Shown piece after piece: positions 18,043-27,392 of a DNA stretch of 64,000 bases (positions within the stretch are counted from its first letter, which is position 1; each line of letters opens with the position of its first letter). The notes below the pieces were generated by a model. It made no database searches, was not told where the DNA came from, and saw nothing but the letters and a program-made list of their open reading frames with translations. The DNA is taken from positions 1-64,000 of the forward strand of contig CAYRXW010000004.1 of NCBI GenBank assembly GCA_964428335.1. Direction: 5' to 3'. A program made the position numbers and the translations under genes. Source of the stretch: GW2011-AR15 sp964428335. GTDB lineage: Archaea; Nanobdellota; Nanobdellia; Woesearchaeales; GW2011-AR15.

Positions 18043-18792
18043 TCATATCAAAAATATCTTTGGGTTTACCTTGTATAGCGTAGAATTATGTTTTTCATGG
18101 CTAAGGAAGACATTGCTATCAAAAATATGATATAGCTTGCTTCTTATGCTTCCAATAAAAGACTGAAGCTTCCATCCTTCAAGGCCGAATGCATGGCTTA
18201 ATTCGCTTATGTCTGTATTCCTATGTGAATTCACAAGAAGATATGTGAAGATATTGAATTCCTGAAAATCCAGTTCCTTCTTCACTGCACCATAAGTTAT
18301 TTCTCTATTTATTGCATCAAATTTTATGCATCCAGCTTCCCTTTCCCTGTAAACAGGATGGCCAATATTATCTACCCTCAGGTAAATGTTGCCGATCCAC
18401 ATGCCTGATTTCCTGTCGTCTGTTAAAACTGAAGTCTCAAAAGAATAAAGATATTCAAGGCCAAGCCCTTTTGCTGCCAGCGGCATCTCTTCAAATACAA
18501 CCTGCTCTATCCTCTTTTGAGGGGGCATGCTTTCATCAAGCATTTCAGAAAAAACCCCTGCTAGTTCAGCAATGCATGCTGAATTCCCGTTCAGCTGGAA
18601 GTAAGCCCAGATATATGCAGCTTCCCTTGATATTTCCCTTGATACACGTTTCCTCTCTTCTCCTGTTCTCCTGTTTGTGGTTTCAAGAAAATAACTTTTG
18701 TCATCCTCATGTATCCTGAACCATTCAGCTACCATTAGCCCTGTATGAAGCTTCTTTTTTATTTCAGCATTCCAGCCCTGTGAATATGACAT
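18043..18792 (-). CDS. Protein with C-terminal OmpR/PhoB-like winged helix, putative regulator
   Basis: About 249 residues. The last 75 or so (EFNIFTYLLVNSHRNTDISE, then a helix with an RSKL element, ending in LYKVNP) match the layout of the OmpR/PhoB winged-helix DNA-binding domain: helix 1, helix 2, recognition helix, beta-hairpin wing. The N-terminal 165 residues are not a response-regulator receiver domain and are not recognised. The start at 18792 is chosen because a TTTAAATA box is centred 26 nt upstream; a GTG at 18804 is the alternative. Possibly a one-component transcription factor; the target is unknown. Confidence 0.65.
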   Translation of the reverse strand: MSYSQGWNAEIKKKLHTGLMVAEWFRIHEDDKSYFLETTNRRTGEERKRVSREISREAAYIWAYFQLNGNSACIAELAGVFSEMLDESMPPQKRIEQVVFEEMPLAAKGLGLEYLYSFETSVLTDDRKSGMWIGNIYLRVDNIGHPVYREREAGCIKFDAINREITYGAVKKELDFQEFNIFTYLLVNSHRNTDISELSHAFGLEGWKLQSFIGSIRSKLYHIFDSNVFLSHEKHNSTLYKVNPKIFLI

Positions 18793-18853
18793 GAAACCTG
18801 GCACAAACTTGGTATATTTAAATATAATTAAATAGAAAAAAATCTAAAAAAAA

Positions 18854-19414
18854 TCACTCCTCATTCTTTGCTGCTGCAAATATCCCTTCGTTCTCTACCT
18901 CGAAAGAATAATCATTGCCATCAATATAGGCATTTATATCTACCCATTCAATTATCTTCTTCCTTCCCTGATAAGTCTTTACCTGCTTATAGATTGTATA
19001 ATCCGAATCAGAAAGCCTAACTGTTAATGCAGCATCCCCATTGCCATTCATCCTGACATCAATTATGTGGTATACATTATTTAGGCCAAGGTAATCTGTA
19101 TTGCCTTTTCCTATCATGATTATGTCAAGATAGCCTTTTTTCATAGCTGATGTAAGCTCAAGATCAATATTTCTTATAGGATCGTCTTCGCAGATATTTA
19201 ATACTTCCATTGTCCCTGGCTCCCATATTATCCTTTCAATATCTGAACATTCATATGAAAATGTATCTAAGTTATCCAATTGCTGGTGAAATACATAATT
19301 ATCATAGTTATTTTTTATCTGCGGCATATAGATTATCCCGCCTATAGCTCCTCCTAAAGCAAAAACACTTGCAGCTAAAAGCACAAGCATCACAAGAATA
19401 TTTATCTTATTCAT
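18854..19414 (-). CDS. Membrane-anchored extracytoplasmic protein
   Basis: 186 residues: an N-terminal hydrophobic segment near 5-28 followed by a polar, beta-rich domain that should lie outside the cell. It is not recognised. An AAGGTGG ribosome site precedes the ATG and a TTTATATAA promoter lies upstream, with an imperfect copy of the window's palindrome between them. It lies downstream of the DUF1616/GT-C operon but has its own promoter. Confidence 0.75.
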   Translation of the reverse strand: MNKINILVMLVLLAASVFALGGAIGGIIYMPQIKNNYDNYVFHQQLDNLDTFSYECSDIERIIWEPGTMEVLNICEDDPIRNIDLELTSAMKKGYLDIIMIGKGNTDYLGLNNVYHIIDVRMNGNGDAALTVRLSDSDYTIYKQVKTYQGRKKIIEWVDINAYIDGNDYSFEVENEGIFAAAKNEE

Positions 19415-19430
19415 AGACCAACCACCTTAT

Positions 19431-19446
19431 ACTACTTTGGGATAGT
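19431..19446 (-). promoter_or_regulatory. Imperfect ACTACT palindrome between TATA box and start
   Basis: On the plus strand ACTACT-TTGG-GATAGT: one perfect half-site and one degenerate half-site of the motif seen in perfect form at 39904. It lies between the TTTATATAA box (about 19450-19460) and the ATG at 19414, around the expected transcription start, a position suited to repression. Confidence 0.35.
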
Positions 19447-19464
19447 TAGATTATATAAATTTTT

Positions 19465-20226
19465 TCAATCCGTCTTTTGATATTTTTTGGGGATAAAAAC
19501 TGCAGCAAGAGAGACCAGGATTATACCTAGGACAATCAAAAAGACATTAATCGCATTTATCCTTATCCCAATAAGGTTTAGGTAAAACACAATAAGTGGG
19601 ACAACTGCAATTGATAATGCAAAAGAAAGCGCAATTCTTTCTAGTGTTTCAATTTCCTTAAAAAAGATGAATGAGATTATATACCCTGGAAGGAATAAAA
19701 CATAAACAGAACCAAACACAATCCTTGCTGAATCAATTAAAGGCATAAAAAATGAAAGTATAACTGATATTCCAAGTAATGATAAAAAAGACAACCTTAT
19801 TATCTGAAATAAGCTCATCTTTTTTTTGCTTTCATTTTTTTCTTTTTTCTCTTCTTTTTCATCATCCTCAAGTATAAGAATAGATAAAAGAGCTATTAAT
19901 ATTCCTGCAACTGTACTTATTGCATATGAAAGCCATCCTAATTCTGCAGTCTTAAATTTTATAATTATAAATCCGGAAATTGAAAGTATAGCGATATATA
20001 TGTAGTCTTTTAATTTTGGCTTTTCATGTTTTATTTTATCAGGCTCTGAAAAAACCGATAAAATGCCTGAAATTATTACAATGATAAGAAGATAGTTCAA
20101 ATTAAGGTAAGTTGAAACAAACCCAATAGATACCTGTTCTATTAATAAAAGCAGTAGATATGTCACAAGTAATGTTTGAAATAAATGGTGGATTATATGC
20201 GCAGTATTACCTTTGAAAAATTCCAT
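19465..20226 (-). CDS. DUF1616 family membrane protein
   Basis: 253 residues with about seven hydrophobic segments. The C-terminal half carries the DUF1616 signature: an FGSVYVLFLPGYIISFIFF segment, ERIALSFALSIAVVPLI, then a final membrane pair. Members occur in archaeal envelope and polysaccharide loci but have no proven activity. The N-terminal half is separated by a Lys/Glu-rich loop near 125-145. It overlaps the 3' end of the preceding 460-residue protein gene by 20 nt, so the two are probably one operon with the GT-C gene. Confidence 0.8.
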   Translation of the reverse strand: MEFFKGNTAHIIHHLFQTLLVTYLLLLLIEQVSIGFVSTYLNLNYLLIIVIISGILSVFSEPDKIKHEKPKLKDYIYIAILSISGFIIIKFKTAELGWLSYAISTVAGILIALLSILILEDDEKEEKKEKNESKKKMSLFQIIRLSFLSLLGISVILSFFMPLIDSARIVFGSVYVLFLPGYIISFIFFKEIETLERIALSFALSIAVVPLIVFYLNLIGIRINAINVFLIVLGIILVSLAAVFIPKKYQKTD

Positions 20227-21589
20227 TTTTATGCACCGTTATATTTATCCAGTCAACCTGTATTGTATCATTTGGGTATTTCTGTAAATGTGGTATTGTA
20301 ATCATTAAAGATAGCTGGTTGTTTTTTATATAGGCATCGCTTAGGTTGAAAACTGCTTTTCCTATAACCCATTCTCCTTCTCTTTTTATTCCTTCATATT
20401 CCTGCTTTGGAAGGATTATGTAATCAAATTCATTAAGGCTGCTTAGATTCACCTTATCTGTTAAATAAAAAGGCGAAAAGAACATCTCTTTAGAAAATGA
20501 TATGTAGCCATTATTTGTTGTAACAATTATATCATTTACATTTGGCCTTATTTCTGAAATACCTCTTTCAAGATTAATTGTGTGCTGGAAATTAAGGCTG
20601 CTCAGATTCAATGTATTGTTTTTTATTTTTATTAGCTGCTTTCCGATATTATGGTAGGTCAGGAAGGATAATTCAGAATTGCCGTTTGAATTTGCATAGA
20701 AAACAGCAGGTTTCTTTGATTTTGGGATATATAAATCATCATCTGCCAAAAACAACTTTTGCGTTATAATCTTATTTGTATTAATCCTGATATTTTTAAT
20801 TATTCCATCAAATTCAGAAAACCTAATTTCATATGCACCTGTAATATTCTCAATTTCCATATACCCATTCTGCCTGATGCTTGTATTATGGTCCGGCTTC
20901 ATATGGCCATCATCTTCAATCGTGATATTTTTTATCAGTTTCCCCTTTAAGTCATAGATCTCAATTTTCAGCTTATCTTCCCCTTCATACCAATTAATGT
21001 CCTGCTTTGTCACATTCAACTTTAAGGTTCCATTTAGATAGACATAGAACCTATGCCCTCCCCTAAGGCCTATATCAATAGAAGAGTAATCCTTGAAATC
21101 CTCGATTGAATAGCTCTTCTCAAGCTTTATGTCTGACTGTATCCTTGCGTCATTGAAATGAACTGTCCTATTGCTTAATTTATAGACATTATAGGTATTG
21201 CTATTTAACATTTCATAGCCATTAAGTTTTTCAAGATTATAATCATAGACTGGTGAATTCTTATAGCTCCACTCAGGAAGGTTTTGCATTCCAATAAGCA
21301 CCCTTTCATAATCAATCCCTGTTGGTTTAAATTTTAATTCCACCTCAATAGAAGATGAGCCTTTTGGAATATTAGATTTAAAATAAGTAAGCCCGCTTGT
21401 TATTCTTCTTGAATTATTTTCTATATTGCTTACCCTATCAAGCGGTGTAATAAAAGGCGTCTTTTGGTCTTTTTCTGATCCAATGTCATAAAAATAATTA
21501 AAGTCATAGCTTTTAATGAGGTTTGCATAAAGTAAAAAGAGGATTAATACTACAGGAATCAAAAGTATTGTAAGTTTTACATGTTTCAT
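20207..21589 (-). CDS. Extracytoplasmic protein with single membrane anchor
   Basis: 460 residues. A hydrophobic segment near 6-24 is followed by a large extracellular region rich in Asn, Ser, Tyr and many N-x-S/T sequons (for example NNS, NLS, NDT), suggesting heavy N-glycosylation. It has predicted beta-sandwich character but no recognised domain. It starts almost directly after the stop of the GT-C gene and overlaps the DUF1616 gene, so it is likely made with them as an envelope module. Confidence 0.75.
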   Translation of the reverse strand: MKHVKLTILLIPVVLILFLLYANLIKSYDFNYFYDIGSEKDQKTPFITPLDRVSNIENNSRRITSGLTYFKSNIPKGSSSIEVELKFKPTGIDYERVLIGMQNLPEWSYKNSPVYDYNLEKLNGYEMLNSNTYNVYKLSNRTVHFNDARIQSDIKLEKSYSIEDFKDYSSIDIGLRGGHRFYVYLNGTLKLNVTKQDINWYEGEDKLKIEIYDLKGKLIKNITIEDDGHMKPDHNTSIRQNGYMEIENITGAYEIRFSEFDGIIKNIRINTNKIITQKLFLADDDLYIPKSKKPAVFYANSNGNSELSFLTYHNIGKQLIKIKNNTLNLSSLNFQHTINLERGISEIRPNVNDIIVTTNNGYISFSKEMFFSPFYLTDKVNLSSLNEFDYIILPKQEYEGIKREGEWVIGKAVFNLSDAYIKNNQLSLMITIPHLQKYPNDTIQVDWINITVHKNGIFQR

Positions 21590-21590
21590 T

Positions 21591-23147
21591 TTAGCATATT
21601 ACCCTATATATCTTCCCTTCTCCTTCTTTTGATAGCTCAAAGCATTCCGGGAATTTTTCCATTGTATTTTCCTGGTGGGAGCCTGAATATACATATAAAG
21701 GCCTTGGAAAATCCTTCATAAACAACTTAATTTCTTCAATATTTTCAGAATCCCAAAAACCTATCCATTCTTCCTTTGTATGGTAATCATAATCAAATAA
21801 TCCAGGAGCTATTACTTTCTTTTCGGAATATAATAGCCATGGGCTGTAATAAGATGAAGTTGAAAGTACATATGCGTTTTCTTCAGTAGTTTTTAATGAT
21901 TTTATTAGTTCAAGCTCATCTTCTGTAACCAAAGGCTTTGAGGATTTTATCTCATCTGTAACTGAGATTATTGCAGAAAATATGAGCAAAGTTACAGCAA
22001 TGATACCTATAAGTTTTCTTTCATTTAGTATAAGCATCATCCCCATTCCAAAAAACAGTATGAGCGCAATATCCATAGATATGATGAACCTGTTGAAAAA
22101 AAAGAATTCCATTATTACAATAAGTGAATTCACTATGAGAAAATAAGTCAGGATTGAATATTCCTTCTTCCTTAAGGTATAAAAAAATCCAAGCAGTGAA
22201 AGAGCAAGATAAGGCAGAGCAGCTGATTTATACGTAAAAAAGCTTATGAACGTTCCTGAAGCATTTCCTGGCTCTATGAAGCTTGTTATTACCGGGCTTA
22301 TTAAAGTAAGAATCTGGATTTTGAATCTGCCTAGATATAAAGAGATGAAACCAAGTAAAATTATAATCCCTTGGACTACATTATTTTTCAGTTTTTCAAG
22401 ATCATATTTCCCTTTCTTAAAAGGTTTTATAACTGAATATGCAAAGTATGTCAGGCCGAATATGAAAAATGTAGGCTTATGGAACCATCCCAGCAGTATT
22501 GAATAGATTACAAAAGCTGTCTTTTTATTTAATCTCAATGAATAAAAAGCCATGAGCATAAAAATAAGCCCTATTATATTCCTATAATACATAAACCAGT
22601 AAGCCTTGAACTGGATGACACTAAGTGAGAATATTAAAAGTGATAATGCTGCAGCATCCTTATTGAAATGGACTTTTGCGCATAAATAAATGCTTACTCC
22701 TAAAAAAAAGTTGATTAGGATAAAAAGCCATATCAGGATGAAGTCAGAGGAAAAGAAATTCTTCAGGAAATTAACTGTATAAAGAAAACCTGGCTCATGC
22801 ACCATGAATACCCAGTCCTCATAATTAATTGGGCTGTTTTCAATTGCATACCTGTAAAGTCCAGGGTCATAACCCAAAGGGACATTATTTTCAAGATATG
22901 GATGTATCCTTGCTGCAAGTATGACAGTAAATGCAAATAAAATGAGGAAATTAGACCTTTCATTTGTAAACATCCTTTTTGGATTATCTAAGCTAATTGA
23001 GCCAAATAAAGCGATTATTATTGCAAGTATAGAGAAATGAAGAAAGTAACCTTTGATTATGCCTAGTGAGATTAAGATACAGGCTAATGAATAGATTAAA
23101 AGAAGTTGCCAAAAGCTTTTGCTTATTGTGACCTTATTTAGCTTCAT
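21591..23147 (-). CDS. GT-C-like multi-spanning membrane protein, probable glycosyltransferase
   Basis: 518 residues with about 12 hydrophobic segments and a C-terminal soluble tail of 120 residues. The first long loop contains PLGYDPGLYRYAIE, an acidic D-x-G loop at the place where GT-C enzymes hold their catalytic acid. This layout fits a transferase using lipid-linked sugar donors, as in archaeal N-glycosylation, but the exact family is not certain. A TTTAAATAA box lies 27 nt before the ATG. It leads an operon with the glycoprotein-like 460-residue protein and the DUF1616 protein. Confidence 0.65.
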   Translation of the reverse strand: MKLNKVTISKSFWQLLLIYSLACILISLGIIKGYFLHFSILAIIIALFGSISLDNPKRMFTNERSNFLILFAFTVILAARIHPYLENNVPLGYDPGLYRYAIENSPINYEDWVFMVHEPGFLYTVNFLKNFFSSDFILIWLFILINFFLGVSIYLCAKVHFNKDAAALSLLIFSLSVIQFKAYWFMYYRNIIGLIFMLMAFYSLRLNKKTAFVIYSILLGWFHKPTFFIFGLTYFAYSVIKPFKKGKYDLEKLKNNVVQGIIILLGFISLYLGRFKIQILTLISPVITSFIEPGNASGTFISFFTYKSAALPYLALSLLGFFYTLRKKEYSILTYFLIVNSLIVIMEFFFFNRFIISMDIALILFFGMGMMLILNERKLIGIIAVTLLIFSAIISVTDEIKSSKPLVTEDELELIKSLKTTEENAYVLSTSSYYSPWLLYSEKKVIAPGLFDYDYHTKEEWIGFWDSENIEEIKLFMKDFPRPLYVYSGSHQENTMEKFPECFELSKEGEGKIYRVIC

Positions 23148-23186
23148 GATACCTTGGTAGAATAAGGGATTATTTAAAGAGACTGC

Positions 23187-24056
23187 TTAGACTTTACCTT
23201 CTGGCACGTCCTTTTCAATGACATATTTCTTGCCATCATCATTTATCATATGCGGAAAATTGAGTTTGCTGCTTACTTTTTTCCAGAATTCATCCTGCTC
23301 TTTTATAGAATACGCTGCTATTATTCTTACAAAATCCCTGCTATACTGAGGAACAATCCTTAAGGAACTTGTTCCGCCGCAAACAAAATCATATGGATCA
23401 CTTGGAATTGGAGATTCTCCATAACTTATTGCCAATTTTGCCCTTTCAATCTCTTTTTGTATAAATTCCCTATCCAGATAAGGAGCTTTTTCTCCCATTT
23501 CATCAGCTGCATCCAACAGTGCCTGGAATGACTGCACATACCATCCACGGATAGGATCCAGTTCTACTATCAGTTTCCTTACAGCATCTTCTTTTTCCTG
23601 CACCCTGTCCCAGTGCTTGTCGTGCTTGAAGAAATATGACATCCCTATTACGTCCCACTGCTGCATGAGCTTATCTCCCTTATCCAGATATCCCTGAAGC
23701 TCTCCAGCATTCTCGCTCTCAGGAGTATAGTTCTGCAGGTATGCCCCAAATCCATCTACATATTCCTTGATTTTTAGTGTCAATAATTTCCATGCTGACT
23801 GTTCCAGCTTTAGCGGATTACAGTTTTTCCCTGGAAGCAACTGCAGGTAATTATGGTCGAACTGGGACATGTAATGCGCCATGCTTTTCGCAAACCTGCT
23901 GACCCTCTCTGTTTCTGGATATTGCTCGCTTTGTATGGCTTTAATTAAGTTACTGTATTCACCGGATTCACCAATCCATGAAAACATGAAGCCTCCAAAT
24001 CCATAGACACGAAGCTCGTTTACGACTTCCTGCTCCAATTCACTTAATCCCGTCAT
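23187..24056 (-). CDS. Hypothetical soluble protein
   Basis: About 289 residues from the ATG at 24056, which is 29 nt after the centre of an ATTTATAAAT box. An upstream in-frame extension to 24101 would encode hydrophobic residues from promoter sequence and is rejected. The protein is helical, rich in Trp, Tyr and acidic residues, and matches no family I know. It lies just downstream of the phosphatase-like gene on the same strand but has its own promoter. Confidence 0.78.
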   Translation of the reverse strand: MTGLSELEQEVVNELRVYGFGGFMFSWIGESGEYSNLIKAIQSEQYPETERVSRFAKSMAHYMSQFDHNYLQLLPGKNCNPLKLEQSAWKLLTLKIKEYVDGFGAYLQNYTPESENAGELQGYLDKGDKLMQQWDVIGMSYFFKHDKHWDRVQEKEDAVRKLIVELDPIRGWYVQSFQALLDAADEMGEKAPYLDREFIQKEIERAKLAISYGESPIPSDPYDFVCGGTSSLRIVPQYSRDFVRIIAAYSIKEQDEFWKKVSSKLNFPHMINDDGKKYVIEKDVPEGKV

Positions 24057-24120
24057 TTTACTATCAGAAAATAATAACAAATTTATAAATATTATGGGCA
24101 AAAGATTGTCCTCTTAAATT

Positions 24121-24957
24121 TTAAGGATTGCCATACCTGGTCCTCTGCTCCTGCATCCATTCATAAGCATTTTTTCCTAAGATGGCCTTTACTAAATCAG
24201 GCTGGCATGAATACAGCAGGACCATGAGCGAAAGCCGATTCTCATAACTATCAAGATCATTCTTTTTAAAGCTCGTTGGAGGGGCATCTCTTATTCCCTC
24301 AGGCAGTATTGCAGCAGCCATTTCAGCAATTGGGATTCCTAATCTTGACACATAAAGCTCATTTTTGTATCGGATATATTCTTCATATTGCGTTTTCCTG
24401 TCATATGGGATTTCTTTTTCCAGTGTGGCTATTGTTTCAAGCTCCCTTAATGCCTTCTCCTGCTTCATATGATCCCTGGGGAACAGAAGCTCAGTCTTCT
24501 TATATATCTCAACGAAAGCAGCCCCTAGTTTTGAGCCTATCACATTCAGGTCTATCTCTTCTATCCTTCCTGAATGCGGATCCCTGATGCCCTTGATATA
24601 GATGACCTTGGCTGATTTTTCTAGCATCTGGAATTCCTTGGATTCCCCATACTTCTTCCTTGCCTTCTCTGTATCATATAATACAAAAACAACATCTGCC
24701 CACTCCATGTCTTCTTCTTTCACCTGGTCGACTGTATGGTACTTTGGCTCCCACTTCATGCCTAGGTTTTCAAGGACAATATCGCTGACTTCCCTTATAG
24801 GATGGACATATTTATCAGGCGTATCTGGGTCTATCCCTACACTCCTGACAAAATCAACAGAATCAGAGAATGAGATATATTTTATCCAGTATGTTATTAT
24901 GGCTTCTAAAAATTGGCTTCTAGCAACATTGCCTTCACACACAGCAAGGATATTCAT
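24121..24957 (-). CDS. Low-molecular-weight tyrosine phosphatase-like protein with C-terminal extension
   Basis: 278 residues. The N-terminus CEGNVARS (residues 7-14) is the CX5R(S/T) phosphate-binding loop of low-molecular-weight protein tyrosine phosphatases and related arsenate reductases. The later IRDPHSGRIEEIDL resembles the catalytic DP loop of that fold, so phosphatase chemistry is plausible. The family is usually about 150 residues; the last 120 here are an unrecognised helical extension. A TTTATATATAA box lies 25 nt before the ATG. Confidence 0.8.
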   Translation of the reverse strand: MNILAVCEGNVARSQFLEAIITYWIKYISFSDSVDFVRSVGIDPDTPDKYVHPIREVSDIVLENLGMKWEPKYHTVDQVKEEDMEWADVVFVLYDTEKARKKYGESKEFQMLEKSAKVIYIKGIRDPHSGRIEEIDLNVIGSKLGAAFVEIYKKTELLFPRDHMKQEKALRELETIATLEKEIPYDRKTQYEEYIRYKNELYVSRLGIPIAEMAAAILPEGIRDAPPTSFKKNDLDSYENRLSLMVLLYSCQPDLVKAILGKNAYEWMQEQRTRYGNP

Positions 24958-25007
24958 GAAAAGCTGGCAAATTATGATTATATATAAAGTGATTAGGTAA
25001 AAGAATA

Positions 25008-25934
25008 TTATATTTTCTTATGCTCCTTCAATAGTATGTATGAGAATATCGGTCCAAGAATGAAAATATACACAGCGCCTACAACCCTTCCCATTATCGC
25101 GACTGAAAGTGACTGTGCTGGAGTTATCCCGATTATTAGGCCTGAGAATACTGCAATGGCTTCCCCAATCCCTAGGCCAGCTGGTGTTATCGCAACAAGG
25201 ACTGAAAATGTGCTTATCGTCACTAGAAATATGGCCTTATCAAAAGGAAGCGCAATATCAAAGACATAAAAGGATATCATCGTCGAGATTGAAAGCACTA
25301 TTGCCTGCGTAATTGTTATTACACTTAGCCTTGATACAATCCAAATTTCCTTTCTTAATGTATGCCAGCCGTTTGCAACCTCAAAGAACTTATTTATTAT
25401 CCTATATTTTGTCATCGGAAACTTCGGAGAGAAAAGTATAAGGAATGCTGTAGGGAAAAAAAAGCCCAGGTACATAAGTGTGATTATTGGGTTGAATATC
25501 CCATAGTTCATGTAGATGCTTAATAACGCAATAAGTCCTATTATGCTTGCAGCAAAGAAATTTATGACATATATCCCTGAGATTGTAGCAAGGGAATTTG
25601 TGTATGAAAATTTATATTTATTTTTAAGATATGTAGCCTTTGCCAAAAGCCCGCCTCTGAAAGGAGTTATGGTATTATAGAATGTGGTTATGACTGAAAG
25701 GCCAAACCATTCTTTTGGCTTTAGATTAATCTTGAATGACTGCATCTGAAGCCTTATCACAAGACCATTTGTATATGAAAATATAAGTGAAGTGAAAAGG
25801 ATTGCGATCATCCAGATTGGATTAACTAATGTTATGGATGTGAAATCATGAAGGTTATTCTTGATATAATAGATGAAAAGGGCTAGAATGATTACCAATA
25901 GAACTACAGATAATATCTTCTTTAGGTTTTTCAT
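25008..25934 (-). CDS. UPF0104 / LPG-synthase-type membrane protein, flippase-like
   Basis: 308 residues with about eight membrane spans and the family marks RGG(L) in TPFRGGLLAKATYLKNKY and the C-terminal TPAGLGIGEA. This is the integral domain found in bacterial MprF and in archaeal AglD-neighbourhood proteins, proposed to flip lipids or lipid-linked sugars. No lysyl-transferase domain is fused. It fits with the nearby envelope and glycosylation genes. A TTTTTAAATAA box lies 28 nt before the ATG. Confidence 0.85.
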   Translation of the reverse strand: MKNLKKILSVVLLVIILALFIYYIKNNLHDFTSITLVNPIWMIAILFTSLIFSYTNGLVIRLQMQSFKINLKPKEWFGLSVITTFYNTITPFRGGLLAKATYLKNKYKFSYTNSLATISGIYVINFFAASIIGLIALLSIYMNYGIFNPIITLMYLGFFFPTAFLILFSPKFPMTKYRIINKFFEVANGWHTLRKEIWIVSRLSVITITQAIVLSISTMISFYVFDIALPFDKAIFLVTISTFSVLVAITPAGLGIGEAIAVFSGLIIGITPAQSLSVAIMGRVVGAVYIFILGPIFSYILLKEHKKI

Positions 25935-26068
25935 CCAATTGGAATAGATTTCATCCTTATTTAAAAATTAATTCAAAACTGGAGAAAAAAAGAAAATTAT
26001 CAGTGGTGCATGTCATTAAATAGCGTGTATGTGCGTGTGCCTTGTCTTAATCTAGGAATAGAATCTTC

Positions 26069-26671
26069 TTAGTTCTTTCTATCCTTCATCATCAGATTTG
26101 CAAGCTTCTGATAGCTGATAAGGGGTTGTCCGCCCAGAGGTGCGCCTAGACCTATAATCCCTTGATCCGATCCACTAAGGCCAGTCGCATCCAGATTATC
26201 GATAAGAAGGTGTCTTTCCAGGACATGATATAATTCTTTACTGAATGTCAGTCCGAATGCTTCCTGTACTTCAGGTCTTCTGAAAGTCGCTTCATTCACA
26301 TACACCCTTGCACTTTTTCCCTTTGTCGCATCATATGACGCCTCAAGCATCGCAATCTCGCTTTCTGAGGAATATGCCATCCCTCCCTCACTCACGACAA
26401 ATGCCTTTGTGAAAAATGCATAGGTGCTTACCTGGGAATTCAGGATGCCTCCAAGGGTCTTCTTATGAATTATCGGGTTATCGATGACATATAAGCTGTC
26501 CATACAAAAATGGGATTCAAGAGTGCTCATCACACCATTTTCAGACACATCAATCCTTTCCGAGACATACCACTTTTGGTCATCAGCCTGTAATTTATAG
26601 AGGACTTCCCTGCCTTCAAACATGGCATGGACGAACATATCTGCCTGCTTCAATGTGCTATTTGAATCCAT
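26069..26671 (-). CDS. Hypothetical protein, paralogue of the gene at 28772
   Basis: About 200 residues from the ATG at 26671, supported by an AAAGGTGA ribosome site 8 nt upstream; a GTG at 26683 lies inside that site. The opening block FVHAMFEGREVLYKL and a later RVYVNEA-F-P element match FICALFEGKRYLYHV and RVYISNANL-P in the 28772-29245 product, so the two are paralogues. No function is known. The pair brackets a toxin-antitoxin/DHFR-like island. Confidence 0.75.
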   Translation of the reverse strand: MDSNSTLKQADMFVHAMFEGREVLYKLQADDQKWYVSERIDVSENGVMSTLESHFCMDSLYVIDNPIIHKKTLGGILNSQVSTYAFFTKAFVVSEGGMAYSSESEIAMLEASYDATKGKSARVYVNEATFRRPEVQEAFGLTFSKELYHVLERHLLIDNLDATGLSGSDQGIIGLGAPLGGQPLISYQKLANLMMKDRKN

Positions 26672-26826
26672 CTTGATTTTCACCTTTGTTAAGATTTTTG
26701 TTACTTGAGAATGGTAGTTGTATATAAATGTTACTGTTGAAGACTAAAATAAGGAAAAAACCGATTATATTCTTTAGATATTAAACCAAATGTGGATAAA
26801 ACTTTCGCAAAATTAGAAAAGAAAAA

Positions 26827-27171
26827 CTAATTATTAAAATCTATTATTATCCTATTTTTTGCAGGCACTGAAATAAAAGCCTCTCCTCCCTGCTTTAAGC
26901 CTAGACTTCGAACTAAATCCTTATTAAAATATATCCCAAGCCTATCGGCTGATAACTTAACTACTTTCTGCTTAATCTTAAATGGGGTTTCCCTTAATTC
27001 TTCAATTGCTTTTGTTGAACTGCCTGGCTCAAATTCAAAAAAATCATCATTAGGGCACTGGTAGCTTATTACCTTATTTTTTGCGCCATGAATACTGACT
27101 TCAACTTCTTTTAGTTCTGAACTGCAGTTTGGACATTTCATTTTTATTGCCTCGTTAATTTTTTTTGGCAT
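26827..27171 (-). CDS. Antitoxin-like protein: zinc finger plus AbrB-type domain
   Basis: 114 residues, or 104 from the in-frame ATG at 27141. N-terminal CPNC with a later CPND is a YgiT/MqsA-like zinc motif with the last cysteine replaced by Asp. The C-terminus, from KIKQKVVKLSADRLGIYFNK onward, ending in a GLKQGGEAF turn, fits a SpoVT/AbrB DNA-binding fold. It overlaps the upstream toxin-like gene by 17 nt, the toxin-first order of MqsRA and HigBA modules. It probably neutralises that toxin and binds the operator at 27393. Family assignment is inference. Confidence 0.65.
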   Translation of the reverse strand: MPKKINEAIKMKCPNCSSELKEVEVSIHGAKNKVISYQCPNDDFFEFEPGSSTKAIEELRETPFKIKQKVVKLSADRLGIYFNKDLVRSLGLKQGGEAFISVPAKNRIIIDFNN

Positions 27172-27364
27172 TAATTACCCAAAGTACATTGCCTTTGATT
27201 TCAAAGAGCAAATAATACTCATTTCTCTCAATTTCATATTTTGTCCCTTTTTTACGCGGGTTTTTTGTCGTTAATATAATTTCTATAACTTTTGACCATG
27301 GCACATCATCCTGATGGTTTTCAAGATAATGCTCTGTAGGCTTGATCTCTGTAAAGTAGACCAT
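27155..27364 (-). CDS. Small toxin-like protein (DUF4258/RelE-like)
   Basis: 69 residues. A central HYLENHQDDVPWSKVIEIIL region, then a KKGTKYEIERNEYYLLFEIK strand pair and ending VLWVINAKKN, resembles the short DUF4258-type relatives of RelE mRNA interferases. It is first in a two-gene unit with the zinc finger/AbrB antitoxin, overlapping it by 17 nt. The promoter has a TTTATATA box at 27421-27428 and a perfect inverted repeat at the predicted transcription start, as expected for autoregulation. Toxin activity is inferred. Confidence 0.6.
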   Translation of the reverse strand: MVYFTEIKPTEHYLENHQDDVPWSKVIEIILTTKNPRKKGTKYEIERNEYYLLFEIKGNVLWVINAKKN

Positions 27365-27392
27365 GGTTAGCCTCTTTTTTCTGTAGTCTTTA

